A DNA stretch of 64,000 bases from BMS3BBIN04 sp964552465. GTDB lineage: Bacteria > Electryoneota > Electryoneia > Electryoneales > Electryoneaceae. Under the pieces are notes generated by a model. It did no database searches. It was given only the letters and a program-made list of their open reading frames with translations, and was not told the DNA's origin. The DNA is taken from NCBI GenBank assembly GCA_964552465.1, contig CAZKGR010000001.1, positions 1-64,000 of the forward strand. Reading direction: 5' to 3'. The position numbers and the translations under genes are program-made. Below are positions 42,951 to 52,762 of the stretch, one piece after another (the stretch's first letter is position 1; each line of letters opens with the position of its first letter).

Positions 42951-43979
42951 CTAGATTTCGACGGCACGAAGTAGTTCAGCCGCCTGCTCGGGGGGTGTGC
43001 TGTTAATGTGGAAGCCGGTTCCGAATTCGAATCCGGCGAGGTTACCGAGTCGCGGCAGGATCATCATCCTCCAGTGCCAGTCGAGCTCGAGTGTGGTCCA
43101 TTGCGCGGGACGCGGATCAATAGTCTCTGAATTCGGTGCAGTGACCATCATGAAATTGTACGGCGGATCATCCAGCGCTGCCTTGATCCGGGTCAGCACA
43201 TCGCGAAGCAGGAACATGAAATCGCGGATATGATCGTCTGTCATTCTCCGGAAGTCGTGCTGATGCACACGTGGTAGAATCCAGGTCTCAAAATTGAACC
43301 GGCTCGCGTACGGGCAGAAGGCTACGAAGTGGTCTGTCATCTGAACAATGCGTTCCCGCTCGTCCATTTCCTGACGCAACATGTCGCACAACAGGCATCG
43401 TTCCTTTGCACGATAGTGATCACGAGCAGCGTGCAGTTCCATCGCCACCTGCAACGGTGTGACCGTCATTGCCGCGATTTGGGTATGAGGATGCGAAAGG
43501 CTGGCGCCTGCGGCTTTTCCGTGATTGCGAAACAAGATGGCGTATTTCAGGCGCCGATCTCGGAATAGATCTATCAGTCGATCACGATACACCATGCCGA
43601 GCTTGTGGATGTGATCGTCTTCGAGTTGCGGCAGATCATCAAACTGGTTTGGGGTTTCAATCACCAGTTCATGAGCGCCAACACCGTTCATGATATCGTA
43701 AATGCCATTGCCGTGGCGGTCGAGATCACCTTCAACCCGGAACGCCGGGTATTTGTTTGGCACGACACGGATTTTCCACCCCGGACCGTTCTTCTTGCTG
43801 TCCTTATCGCGCACGGCCAAGATCTCGGAGGTGGTGTGTTCCTCATTCCCCTCCGCGAATGGATCGAAACCATCGATGTCATCATCCGCACGAACGTAGT
43901 CCGTGGGACGGATTCCTCGTTCCGGCGCGATAATCACCCATCGGCGCTGGAGCGGATCATGGCGCATTTCAGCATGCAT
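42951..43979 (-). CDS. galT: Galactose-1-phosphate uridylyltransferase family protein
   Basis: A HIT-superfamily nucleotidyltransferase that swaps a nucleotidyl group between sugar-1-phosphates (UDP-glucose and galactose-1-phosphate in the classical reaction). The 342 residues contain the start MRHDPLQRRWVIIAPERG, zinc-site residues CLLCDML, and the active-site triad GASLSHPHTQI with nucleophilic histidine in HPH. The C-terminal half repeats the fold (FNFETWILPRVHQHDFRRM, LDWHWRMMILPRL). The HPHTQ form also occurs in ADP-glucose/UDP-glucose phosphorylase-like relatives, so the exact sugar is open. Its neighbours are a branching enzyme 6 bp upstream and a GT2 gene. Confidence 0.88.
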   Translation of the reverse strand: MHAEMRHDPLQRRWVIIAPERGIRPTDYVRADDDIDGFDPFAEGNEEHTTSEILAVRDKDSKKNGPGWKIRVVPNKYPAFRVEGDLDRHGNGIYDIMNGVGAHELVIETPNQFDDLPQLEDDHIHKLGMVYRDRLIDLFRDRRLKYAILFRNHGKAAGASLSHPHTQIAAMTVTPLQVAMELHAARDHYRAKERCLLCDMLRQEMDERERIVQMTDHFVAFCPYASRFNFETWILPRVHQHDFRRMTDDHIRDFMFLLRDVLTRIKAALDDPPYNFMMVTAPNSETIDPRPAQWTTLELDWHWRMMILPRLGNLAGFEFGTGFHINSTPPEQAAELLRAVEI

Positions 43980-43985
43980 CAGCGA

Positions 43986-45704
43986 TCAAGCCCATATGGA
44001 TAGGTCCAAGTGCGGGAACAATGGGTCGCGCTTGCAGATCGAGTAGTAATGTTCCCAGGATTTTGAGTCAATATCGTCTTCAGCCACAAATTTGCCGATC
44101 AGACTACGGATGAATTCAAAATCTTCCGCATGTTGTTTAAGTCGCATTTCGGCATAGTCGGCTGCCGCTATCGTGCTGATCAGGAATTGCCAGTCACTGG
44201 CCTCGAGAATGAGTAGTTCACGTCCGAGTTGCTCCAGCATCTCCTTGAGCTTTCCAGTCGGGTCCGGATACTCGCGAACGAGGCGAGTCATGTGCTTTTC
44301 AGCTGCATGAATAAGCTTCCAGCTCCACGCAGTGTCGTCGTTCAGCCAGATGTAGTGATGTCCGCCCTCGCCCCATGAACCTTCAGGCAGCTTGATAACA
44401 GGTGCATCTATCGCGTCATCGATTAACTCGAAGCCGTGTGCTGATTCCAGTGCCTCACCAGATGCCACGTGTGTTAGGAGCTTTTCGAGGAAACGCGGTC
44501 CCTCAAACCACCAGTGCCCGAACAGTTCTGTGTCGAACGGGCTGACAACAAAACGGTTTTCGACGGAAAGGTCAGTTTCGCGTATCGTGTCCTGCAACAA
44601 ACCGTAAAAGTGCTCAGCATTCTCGCTTAACCGGCCTTCTGTCTTTTCAGGAACGTATTCCTCTTTGTCCCCAAGATCAGCAGAAGCTCGAGTAACCCGC
44701 CAGTACTTGTGCCCGCCGGGAAAGTGTTTCTTATGGAAATCGAGGTATGCACCATCGCCCGGGTAGCCGTATTCGCCTGACCAGACTTGCAATGATGTTT
44801 TGGAATCACGGGTCAAGATCCCGACAGGTTCACCCTTGCCCTCACCGACAGTAGCATCGAGGAAATAAGTGCGATAAGGCTCACGCTTGTCATTTGCAGC
44901 GAACTGACGCGCTTTTTCGCTATCCGCCTGATCCCACAGCTTACGCAGGCCCTGGAATCGATCCAGGTAAGTTCCTACCGGTTTTCCACCCTGCAACAAG
45001 TGCGAATCGACGATGAAGTAGCGAAGCCCGTGCTTCTGCACGATTTCTTCGACACCCTTGCGTTCAAATCCAGGATCGTCGTCATCGACCGGACTCTTCC
45101 AGTGATATGCGGGTCGATACGCACACTCGGGTAGCCAGATGCCCTTCGGGTCTCGGCCAAAGTGCTTGCGATACGATTTAACTGCCAGTTCGATCTGCGC
45201 GTTCACAGCTTCATCTGTGCCGAGCAGTGGCAGATAGCCATGCGTGGCTCCGCAGGTGATAATCTCGATAACACCAGCGTCCTGCATGTCCCGCAGTCCG
45301 GCGATGATGTCTCGATTTAACGGACCGTTGAAGTCTGCCTCGACTTCAGTGTAATAATCGATCCACAATTGGGCAATGCCAGCTTTATTTGAATCGCCTG
45401 TCTCATTGAATGCAGCTAAATCCTGTTCGGCAGCTTTGATCCGTTGACGCAGGTAATCGTTCAATTCAGAAACAAACGACTGGTCGGAAAGTTGTTCGGC
45501 AAGTACTGGGCTCACACCGATGGTGATCGCTGCTTTTTTCCCCTGCTCCTTGAATGAACGGAAGATGCGCCACAACGGAATATATGTTTCAGCCGCAGCT
45601 TCATGAATCCAGACAGATCCATGTGGCCACGTACCATGCGACAGCACATATGGGAGGTGCGAATGCAGTACAAAAGTGAATTTGCCGACTCGTTCTTCAG
45701 CCAT
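43986..45704 (-). CDS. GH57 1,4-alpha-glucan branching enzyme
   Basis: A 572-residue glycoside hydrolase family 57 protein with a following DUF1957-type domain, the arrangement of GH57 glycogen branching enzymes. The N-terminal barrel starts VLHSHLPYVLSHGTWPHG (metal-free histidine pair near the active site). The nucleophile glutamate is in GIWLPECAYRP, and the acid/base aspartate is in SPFDTELFGHWWFEG. The C-terminal helical part has ASDWQFLISTIAAADYAEMR, typical of the family. It would create alpha-1,6 branches in glycogen. Together with the galT-like gene and GT2 it suggests a storage-glucan or glycan role for this part of the operon. Confidence 0.88.
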   Translation of the reverse strand: MAEERVGKFTFVLHSHLPYVLSHGTWPHGSVWIHEAAAETYIPLWRIFRSFKEQGKKAAITIGVSPVLAEQLSDQSFVSELNDYLRQRIKAAEQDLAAFNETGDSNKAGIAQLWIDYYTEVEADFNGPLNRDIIAGLRDMQDAGVIEIITCGATHGYLPLLGTDEAVNAQIELAVKSYRKHFGRDPKGIWLPECAYRPAYHWKSPVDDDDPGFERKGVEEIVQKHGLRYFIVDSHLLQGGKPVGTYLDRFQGLRKLWDQADSEKARQFAANDKREPYRTYFLDATVGEGKGEPVGILTRDSKTSLQVWSGEYGYPGDGAYLDFHKKHFPGGHKYWRVTRASADLGDKEEYVPEKTEGRLSENAEHFYGLLQDTIRETDLSVENRFVVSPFDTELFGHWWFEGPRFLEKLLTHVASGEALESAHGFELIDDAIDAPVIKLPEGSWGEGGHHYIWLNDDTAWSWKLIHAAEKHMTRLVREYPDPTGKLKEMLEQLGRELLILEASDWQFLISTIAAADYAEMRLKQHAEDFEFIRSLIGKFVAEDDIDSKSWEHYYSICKRDPLFPHLDLSIWA

Positions 45705-45738
45705 ACTTTTTATCCGAAAATGGTTTTGTAAATGATAG

Positions 45739-46608
45739 TCAGACAGCTTTCCGCATCCGCAGGGAAATATCCAGCGGTTTTGCAGAATGGGTCAATGCGC
45801 CCAGTGAAATTCTATGAACTCCAGTTGCCGCAACATCTGTAAGCGATTTGAGCGTGATGCCACCAGAAGCTTCAAGCACACACTGTTCACCAGCCATCTC
45901 AACTGCTTGACGCAGGTGCTCAGGCGGGAAGTTATCGAGCAGAATGCGGTCAGGCTGCTCCGACAGAGCCTCAGCGAGCTGATCGAGAGTCTCGACCTCA
46001 ACTTCGACAGGCACCTTCCCCCCATGCTCGCACACCCAGTCTTTCGCCATCCGCACAGATTTTGCAACACCTCCAGCCGCCTCGATGTGGTTCTCCTTGA
46101 TCAGAACTTCATCGTATAAACCGATGCGGTGGTTGCCCGCTCCGCCCATGCTAACAGCGTATTTCTCCGCCATCCGCCATCCTGGAGTCGTCTTTCGTGT
46201 ATCTATGACAATGGCGTTTGTCCCTGCGACAGCTTTCATGCATTGATGCGAGAGTGTTGCCACTCCGCTAAGCCGGCCAAGACCATTTAGTGCTGTACGT
46301 TCGCTGATCAGGATACCGTGGACTGGACCAGTGACTGTGGCAAGAGTCTGACCAGGTTCGACGACTTCACCATCTTCAACACTGAATTCCCAAATTGCCG
46401 GTGGATCTGTCTGATCTCCGGTCTCAACCGCCCAGTCAATCCCGGCAATGACACCATGCTGCTTGGCGACGAGAACAGCGATTCCCTGTTGAGAAGCGGG
46501 GATGGTGGAAAGACTCGTGATGTCTCCCCGTTCGCCGAGATCTTCATGTAACGCTTCACGCACATGCCGTTCCAGCCACTCGTATCCTGTCGCGTCTCTC
46601 AAGCTCAT
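45739..46608 (-). CDS. nadC: Nicotinate-nucleotide pyrophosphorylase (carboxylating)
   Basis: Quinolinate phosphoribosyltransferase, which makes nicotinate mononucleotide for NAD synthesis. The 289 residues include HEDLGERGDITS at the N-terminus, SERTALNGLGRLSGVATLS, the PRPP/quinolinate-binding DTRKTTPGWRMAEKYAV, GGAGNHRIGLYDEVLIKENH, and VEVEVETLDQ with ILLDNF in the barrel. All are canonical. The start at 46608 overlaps the stop of the TPR gene by 4 bp (ATGA). It is complete. Confidence 0.95.
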   Translation of the reverse strand: MSLRDATGYEWLERHVREALHEDLGERGDITSLSTIPASQQGIAVLVAKQHGVIAGIDWAVETGDQTDPPAIWEFSVEDGEVVEPGQTLATVTGPVHGILISERTALNGLGRLSGVATLSHQCMKAVAGTNAIVIDTRKTTPGWRMAEKYAVSMGGAGNHRIGLYDEVLIKENHIEAAGGVAKSVRMAKDWVCEHGGKVPVEVEVETLDQLAEALSEQPDRILLDNFPPEHLRQAVEMAGEQCVLEASGGITLKSLTDVAATGVHRISLGALTHSAKPLDISLRMRKAV

Positions 46609-49600
46609 TCGCTTTCCGCCGCAGCTTTTTCCATCTCGAACATCTCGAGACGTTTGACCTGTTCGTCAGCTCTACGTCCGAACGGGCTACCCATTCCTTC
46701 ACGAGCGACAATCTCACGGTACAACGATTTCGCTCGTTCAGGTTCATTCAAACGCTCGAGAACCTTGCCCGCACTGTATAGAGCAGTAATACCCCACTGG
46801 AGTTTGCTCGGCCGATTCAAATGCACCACGCGCATGTATTCGCTAACGGCTTCTTTCAACCTTCCGGCACGTTCCATTGCTTCTGCAATGTAAAACTGGC
46901 AGGCTGGGTAATCTTCACCGTCCGCAAGCACCATTGCCCGTCGGAACTGCGAGATTGCGAGATCGTAGTGACCGGTTTCATGATAGGATAACGCGAGGTT
47001 CATCCGGTGATCGAATGCGTCAGCAGCATCAGGATATAGCTCGAGATATTGACGTGCAGCGCGCATGGCGCCTTCATAGAATCCTGCTTCCTTGAACGCA
47101 CGAACCTGGTTGCCGAGCACATGCGGCCAGCTTTCTGAATAAGCACTGTCAGCTAGAACCGTTTCATATTTGTCGAACGCCTCGAAATACTTGCCTGTGC
47201 TCACGTAGTAGTTTCCGAGTAGCCAGTAAACCTGGCCCATAACCTCATGTTCGGGATAATCATTGGAAAGCTCGATCAGCATCTCGTACGCTTTTTCGGC
47301 CTCACCCCGCTCCATGTAGTCGCGGGCTAGCTCATATTTGCCGTTGGCAGCGTACCGCGTGTTCTTGAACTTGCCTGTCACGGCTTTGTACGCACTCAGT
47401 GAACTGATGTACTGACCGAGCGATGAATGGTATCGCCCGCGCTCGAGTTCAAAATGTGCAAGTGCTTCATCGAGTTTTGGATGATCCTTATACCAGCCGC
47501 GAAAAGCTGGAGCTTCAATTCCGGCTTCCTCTAATCTGCCGTCACTGTACAGGCTGACAATTGCCAATTCCTCAAGCGCAAACGCCGTATCTGGATTTTG
47601 CTCCTGCATTGCAGCGAGTTTTGCCCAGTCATATGCCTGTTCATACTCGCCGGAAGTGTATGCCCAGCGTGCTAATGAACGGCGCAGGGGTTGCAACAGT
47701 GGATCTTCTGTATTTCGCGCCAGTGCTTGCGTGTAATACGGCACCGCATGCTCCCAATGTCCTGCGTTGTCGTACAGACGTGCCAGACGTAACGCAACCA
47801 TCGCACTGATCTCGGGATTACTCGCAAACTTCATGTAACGGGTGTATTCAAGTATCGCATCCAGTCTGCGTCCCTCAACTTCACTCGCCATCGCCCGCAG
47901 CAGGAGCGAGTTACCAGCTGCGAACTTCGGTTCGTGGAACGCAGGATCATCGGGCCGCAACTGCATCTGCCACCTATACATCTGGGCGATATTATCACGC
48001 ACATCTTGATCGCTTGAGGAATCGCCCATTCCAATTAACCAGTCAGCCAGAATTGGGGCATATGTCGGGAAGTCAGGCCGATACCATGTTTCATTCAACA
48101 GCCATTTTCGTGCTTCTTCCGCTTGAGGCGATTCTGGTTTTGTGTTCAGCCAGTACCTTGCGATCTCGTGTTTTTCCCGTGAATCAGGACCATCGAGAAG
48201 TACTATAGCCAGACTATCAGCAATTGCTGTGCTGTCAACCGAAAGGTAGATTTCGTGCAGTTGTACCACGGCCTTATGTCGAAGCTCAGTTTCAGATTCC
48301 GTTTCAGCGATCAGATTCAAGTACACGATTCCTAGCGAATCATTCTCGACCAGTTCGTCGCCATCCAGTTTCATCGAATACGCTTCAGCAAGCCTCAACA
48401 GGACATCATTAACATTTTTCGATTCTGGATGAGCATCCAGGTAGCCTTCCCACATCGCCCGACGCATCCGGGCAACAGTGCTTGGTATGGTCGAAGTCGC
48501 TTCACGCAGTCGGTTAACACGGTAGGATCGCTCTGGATCAGCGTGGAGAACAGCATCATTACCACATGCAGCTGTCAGTCGTTGAATCGCAGACCCAGCT
48601 TCTCTACGCAATGAATCAGTCAGCGCGATTTCCGCGCCTGATTGTTCATGTGTTGCGTGCTGCCATTCCATCCACACCGCATTCGCGTAATCTCGCTGAA
48701 TCCTTGGCAACAAACGGTCGGGCAGGTCATTTCTGGACAATAACGGCGCAAGGACAACAATTGCCGGAATCGGACGCTTCATCGAGTACAGGTAGAATTC
48801 GGCGAGTTTGGTCTGTGCCATCGGGTCGCCTGGTGCATCTCCAAACGATCTCAGCAGATTTATTAGCTCATCATCCGATACTTCTTCGTGGATGACATAA
48901 TCACGCAGATACGATGATCGTTCGCGAGCATCCGCGGCGATCTGGTTTGCCGGGTAGTCGATTGCATAGTCTGCGTAAGCCTGAACAGCCTTTTCTGTTT
49001 CCCCCGTGATCGCCAACAATTCTGCTCGCGTCCAGAGCATGTCGTCACGAAGTGGATTGAGTTGTTCCTGGTCATCTTCATATGACTCAAGCAGACTTAA
49101 GGCTTGATCGGGATCTGTCGCCTGAATGCTTGAAACAGTTTCCAGTGTTTTAGTCAGTTGAGCCAATCCGGAGAGCTCGGTCCTGACAAACGCAAGCAGG
49201 CTGTCAGCGAGTTCTGCTTCACCTATGCGTTCAGCACACCAAGCCTGTTGGCGAATAGTCCCAGTGCTGTCGGCAGCGATGTACAGCTTACGTGCTGTGT
49301 TGTAATTAGTGATGTCGAAGAACAGATCGGCGTAGTCGCGTTGAATAGAGCGGAGAAGCGTGGTATCCGGCGCCATGCGTGCGGCACGATCAAACATCGC
49401 ACGTGCTTCGGTCAAATCACCGCTGCGGTGTTGCAGTTGGGCCAGAGCATGCGCAACCGTTGACGCGTGTGGCACGTTCGGCATTCCGGCAAGCACCTGG
49501 GTCCAGATGGATGCGGCGGCGTATGGATCCAGCCGTTTCAGCTCCCACTGCCCGAGCAGTAAACCGGCGGCGATTTTCAGGCTGTCGTTGCGGGTGTTCA

Positions 49601-50318
49601 TCGCCACACCGCGCGCTTCCTCGATGGCGGGAATCAGGTCATGCTGTCCGGCGAACGACTGCGCGAGTAGAAGCCGTGCTTCACTCTCCCATTCAGTGCC
49701 TGGGTACTCACGGAGTATCGCACTGAGTGTTCGTTCGGCTGCCTGCCATTGACCTATAGCCAGTTGAAGACGTCCGGCTCGGATCAGTGTTCGCGCCAAC
49801 ATCTCAGGATTTGGATATAACACCTGCACCGCCAGGTAGCGGTCAATCGCGCAGCTGGTATCCCCGAGCATCAGATCCATCTTCGCTGCTGAATTCAACG
49901 CCTCAACCGCCAACGAACTGTCGGCTAGGTAAACAGATGCGCGTTCGTAGGCGTTCCGTGCAGGCTGAATCAGTCCCTGTTCACGCAGGGCATGGGCAAG
50001 CAACAGGGCAGCTTCACCGGCATGAATATGGTTGGGATAAGCGTTGAGGAATCGCTCAAACTGAGAGGCGGCGAAATCGTACATGCCGCGATCATACATT
50101 TTTCGAGCGTGCAGGAAATCGCCCTCCGGCCCGACTTCTCCGGTAAGATCGTTTACTTCAAGTGAGTCAGGTTGCGCATGGATCTGTGGTATGTAAGCAA
50201 GGGCAGCAAATCCGATCAGAACGACCGCAAAAATGCCCATGCGAATCCATCGCAGACGGTTCACAGGGCTAATCTTCAAGTCCCGCAAATCAGGTTCTTT
50301 CGCGCCACCAGCTCCCAT
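46605..50318 (-). CDS. Large TPR repeat protein
   Basis: 1237 residues. A short cytoplasmic start and one membrane helix (IRMGIFAVVLIGFAALAYI, about residues 24-44) are followed by a long array of helical hairpins with TPR consensus, for example DFAASQFERFLNAYPNHIHA near the start, PYYTQALARN in the middle, and YFEAFDKYETVLAD and DLAISQFRRAMVLAD near the end. The helix acts as anchor or uncleaved signal, so the repeats face the periplasm. Proteins of this kind act as scaffolds for envelope assembly or gliding/secretion machines. No enzyme domain is seen. Its start overlaps the uvrD stop by one base (TAATG) and its stop overlaps nadC, so it is tightly coupled to both. Confidence 0.8.
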   Translation of the reverse strand: MGAGGAKEPDLRDLKISPVNRLRWIRMGIFAVVLIGFAALAYIPQIHAQPDSLEVNDLTGEVGPEGDFLHARKMYDRGMYDFAASQFERFLNAYPNHIHAGEAALLLAHALREQGLIQPARNAYERASVYLADSSLAVEALNSAAKMDLMLGDTSCAIDRYLAVQVLYPNPEMLARTLIRAGRLQLAIGQWQAAERTLSAILREYPGTEWESEARLLLAQSFAGQHDLIPAIEEARGVAMNTRNDSLKIAAGLLLGQWELKRLDPYAAASIWTQVLAGMPNVPHASTVAHALAQLQHRSGDLTEARAMFDRAARMAPDTTLLRSIQRDYADLFFDITNYNTARKLYIAADSTGTIRQQAWCAERIGEAELADSLLAFVRTELSGLAQLTKTLETVSSIQATDPDQALSLLESYEDDQEQLNPLRDDMLWTRAELLAITGETEKAVQAYADYAIDYPANQIAADARERSSYLRDYVIHEEVSDDELINLLRSFGDAPGDPMAQTKLAEFYLYSMKRPIPAIVVLAPLLSRNDLPDRLLPRIQRDYANAVWMEWQHATHEQSGAEIALTDSLRREAGSAIQRLTAACGNDAVLHADPERSYRVNRLREATSTIPSTVARMRRAMWEGYLDAHPESKNVNDVLLRLAEAYSMKLDGDELVENDSLGIVYLNLIAETESETELRHKAVVQLHEIYLSVDSTAIADSLAIVLLDGPDSREKHEIARYWLNTKPESPQAEEARKWLLNETWYRPDFPTYAPILADWLIGMGDSSSDQDVRDNIAQMYRWQMQLRPDDPAFHEPKFAAGNSLLLRAMASEVEGRRLDAILEYTRYMKFASNPEISAMVALRLARLYDNAGHWEHAVPYYTQALARNTEDPLLQPLRRSLARWAYTSGEYEQAYDWAKLAAMQEQNPDTAFALEELAIVSLYSDGRLEEAGIEAPAFRGWYKDHPKLDEALAHFELERGRYHSSLGQYISSLSAYKAVTGKFKNTRYAANGKYELARDYMERGEAEKAYEMLIELSNDYPEHEVMGQVYWLLGNYYVSTGKYFEAFDKYETVLADSAYSESWPHVLGNQVRAFKEAGFYEGAMRAARQYLELYPDAADAFDHRMNLALSYHETGHYDLAISQFRRAMVLADGEDYPACQFYIAEAMERAGRLKEAVSEYMRVVHLNRPSKLQWGITALYSAGKVLERLNEPERAKSLYREIVAREGMGSPFGRRADEQVKRLEMFEMEKAAAESE

Positions 50319-52762
50319 TAGTCGAAGTCCTTCACCGGTTGCAGCTTTGCGAACTTCTGGATTAACGTCTTCTTCCCCACTGAATCGAACTCTAGCCGAA
50401 CTCGTACAGAATCCTGATATGGTTCAACACTGAGCACGATGCCCGGGCCAAACTTATCGTGTCTTACCAGATCACCGGGCCGTACCGCTGGAATATCACT
50501 ATCATGATGACTGGAAATCTGTTCCTCAGGTGATGATTCATCCGTCGCAGGAGACTTGTAGATGGAACCCAGATCAGGCAGGACGCTGGTGTCTTTGCGA
50601 ACTGGACGTTTTCTTTTTTTAGCAACACCACTCTGGTACTTGGCGCCGGTTTCTTTGAGATGAGATGATTTATCACCGGATTGATACCTTCGTGCGGTGT
50701 CCAATCCTTTCATTCCTGATTGATATGAGCGACGGTTGATCCATTTAACACCGTCTTTAGGCAGATCTTGCAGAAATGGGCTCGGTCCCATCTCGGTGAA
50801 TTGCCCCCAGACACGACGGTTCATCGCATAAGTCAAGACTAATTCCTCATGTGCGCGAGTAACTGCGACGTAAAAAAGTCGCCGTTCTTCGTCGAGGTCG
50901 TGTGAATCTGTATCGTCCGGACTGCGCAATGGAAAGGTCTTGTCCTCCAAGCCAGTGACAAAAACACATGGGAATTCAAGGCCCTTCGCGGCGTGTATGG
51001 TCATCAGACGCACGGAATCAGCGCCGGGATCGTACTTGTCCTGATCGCTTGCTAATGCGGCCTGCTCGAGGTATTCCTGCAACGTACCGTTGCGCAGCGC
51101 GTGCTCGGCGAGGCTGTTGAACAGGCTGTCGAGGTTGTCCAGCCGTCCCTGGGCTTCGAAGTCGTTTTCTTCATGCAGTCGACCGAGATAGCCTGATTCC
51201 TCGAGCACAAGCTTCGCCCATTTTTCTAGCGGAACACTGTCATTCTCGGTACCGTTATTCTCAGATTGCTCTACCGATTTGGCTGATGGTTCCTCTTCTC
51301 CACCATTCGGATCTTCCGGTTTATCAGGCTGTGCCTTCCTTAATTCTGTTTGCCATGTGCGGATCTGGTTTGTGAACTGCTGGCAGGCCTTTTGGGCACG
51401 GGTTCCGAGACCATCGACTTCGTCCACCTTTTCCATCACCTGGAACAGCGCGAGGTCATGGTCCGCGCCGAAAGACTGTAATTTCTGCAAAGTTGTGGCA
51501 CCGATTCCGCGCGGCGGTTCACTGATGATCCGTCGTAATGAAAGTTCATCCAGGGGATTCAGGCACAGCCGGAAATAAGCGGTCGCGTCACGGATTTCCT
51601 TGCGCGAGTAGAAACCCACACCCCCAAGCAACTGATACGGGTACCGTGCGGCGCGGAGCGCGTCCTCGAATAGTCGCGATTGGGCGTTGGTGCGATACAT
51701 GATCGCCATGTCCTTGAACGCTCGTTGACCACTTAGCGTCGCCCGTCCAATGCGGTCAACAACTTCACGCGCTTCGTCGATGTCTGTGGCAACACCCTCG
51801 ACAACTGGTAACTGGCCGCCCGTTATCGCTGTCCACAGCTTCTTCTCCTCACGACGGTTGGACTTCTCGACGACAGCGTTCGCGAGATCGAGGATCTTTT
51901 GCGTACTCCGGTAGTTCTGTTCAAGACGGAAGACTTTTGTGCCGGGAAACTGTTCGCTGAACTGGAAAATGTTGTCCACCCGCGCACCACGCCAGCCATA
52001 AATCGATTGGTCATCGTCACCAACCGCAAACAGGTTTGGTTTCGGTCCGGCAAGCAAACGCAACAGCTCAAACTGGGCACGGTTGGTGTCCTGCATCTCG
52101 TCAACGTGCAGATAACGCCAGCGTCCACTCCAGAAGTTGAGGATTGCTGGATATTCCATGAACAGACGGATCGGCAACGTGATCAGGTCATCGAAATCCA
52201 TTCCGCCGAGAATCTTCAGTCGTTTTTGGTATTCCGGGTAGACCCCGGCGGCGGCCCGTTCAAGAGGCAACTTGGCTAATGTATCGTAGGAGTCAGGTGT
52301 GATCAGGTCGTTTTTCAGACGGCTGATAATTGCGTGGATAGTTCGTGGTCGATAGCGATCCTCATTGTGATCCTTGAGAATCTGTTTGACCAGACGATTG
52401 GAATCATCGGAGTCGAAGATGGAGAAGTCTTTTGGATAGCCCAGTGTTTCCGCATCACGGCGCAGTACTCGCAACATAGTCGAGTGGAACGTGCCAGCGG
52501 CGACATCAGCTCCGTCCTGAGCAATCTGCGCAGCACGCTGCTTTAATTCGCCAGCAGCCTTGTTGGTAAAGGTTACTGCCAACACTTGCCACGGCTTCGC
52601 GAGCTTGGACTGGATGATGTGAGCGATACGATGGGTCAGAACTCGGGTTTTGCCGCTTCCTGCGCCGGCGAGCACGAGCACAGGACCCTCGGTGCAACTC
52701 ACAGCTTCCTGCTGTGCGTCGTTGAGTTCCTTGGATAGATCGGTTTCAAACTGGAAGTTCAT
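50318..52762 (-). CDS. UvrD/PcrA-type DNA helicase
   Basis: A superfamily 1 3'-5' helicase used in nucleotide excision and mismatch repair and in removing stalled complexes. The 814 residues contain all motifs: NDAQQEAVSCTEG (Q-motif), LAGAGSGKTRVLTHRI, FTNKAAGELKQRA, HVDEMQDTNRAQ (II), GDDDQSIYGWRGA (III), RLEQNYRSTQKIL (IV), TIHAAKGLEFPCVFVTGLED (V) and RLFYVAVTRAHEEL (VI). The C-terminus ends in GDLVRHDKFGPGIVLSVE, the Tudor-like tail of the PcrA/UvrD class. A serine/asparagine/glutamate-rich insertion lies around residues 475-505. The start overlaps the mltG stop by 4 bp. Confidence 0.93.
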   Translation of the reverse strand: MNFQFETDLSKELNDAQQEAVSCTEGPVLVLAGAGSGKTRVLTHRIAHIIQSKLAKPWQVLAVTFTNKAAGELKQRAAQIAQDGADVAAGTFHSTMLRVLRRDAETLGYPKDFSIFDSDDSNRLVKQILKDHNEDRYRPRTIHAIISRLKNDLITPDSYDTLAKLPLERAAAGVYPEYQKRLKILGGMDFDDLITLPIRLFMEYPAILNFWSGRWRYLHVDEMQDTNRAQFELLRLLAGPKPNLFAVGDDDQSIYGWRGARVDNIFQFSEQFPGTKVFRLEQNYRSTQKILDLANAVVEKSNRREEKKLWTAITGGQLPVVEGVATDIDEAREVVDRIGRATLSGQRAFKDMAIMYRTNAQSRLFEDALRAARYPYQLLGGVGFYSRKEIRDATAYFRLCLNPLDELSLRRIISEPPRGIGATTLQKLQSFGADHDLALFQVMEKVDEVDGLGTRAQKACQQFTNQIRTWQTELRKAQPDKPEDPNGGEEEPSAKSVEQSENNGTENDSVPLEKWAKLVLEESGYLGRLHEENDFEAQGRLDNLDSLFNSLAEHALRNGTLQEYLEQAALASDQDKYDPGADSVRLMTIHAAKGLEFPCVFVTGLEDKTFPLRSPDDTDSHDLDEERRLFYVAVTRAHEELVLTYAMNRRVWGQFTEMGPSPFLQDLPKDGVKWINRRSYQSGMKGLDTARRYQSGDKSSHLKETGAKYQSGVAKKRKRPVRKDTSVLPDLGSIYKSPATDESSPEEQISSHHDSDIPAVRPGDLVRHDKFGPGIVLSVEPYQDSVRVRLEFDSVGKKTLIQKFAKLQPVKDFD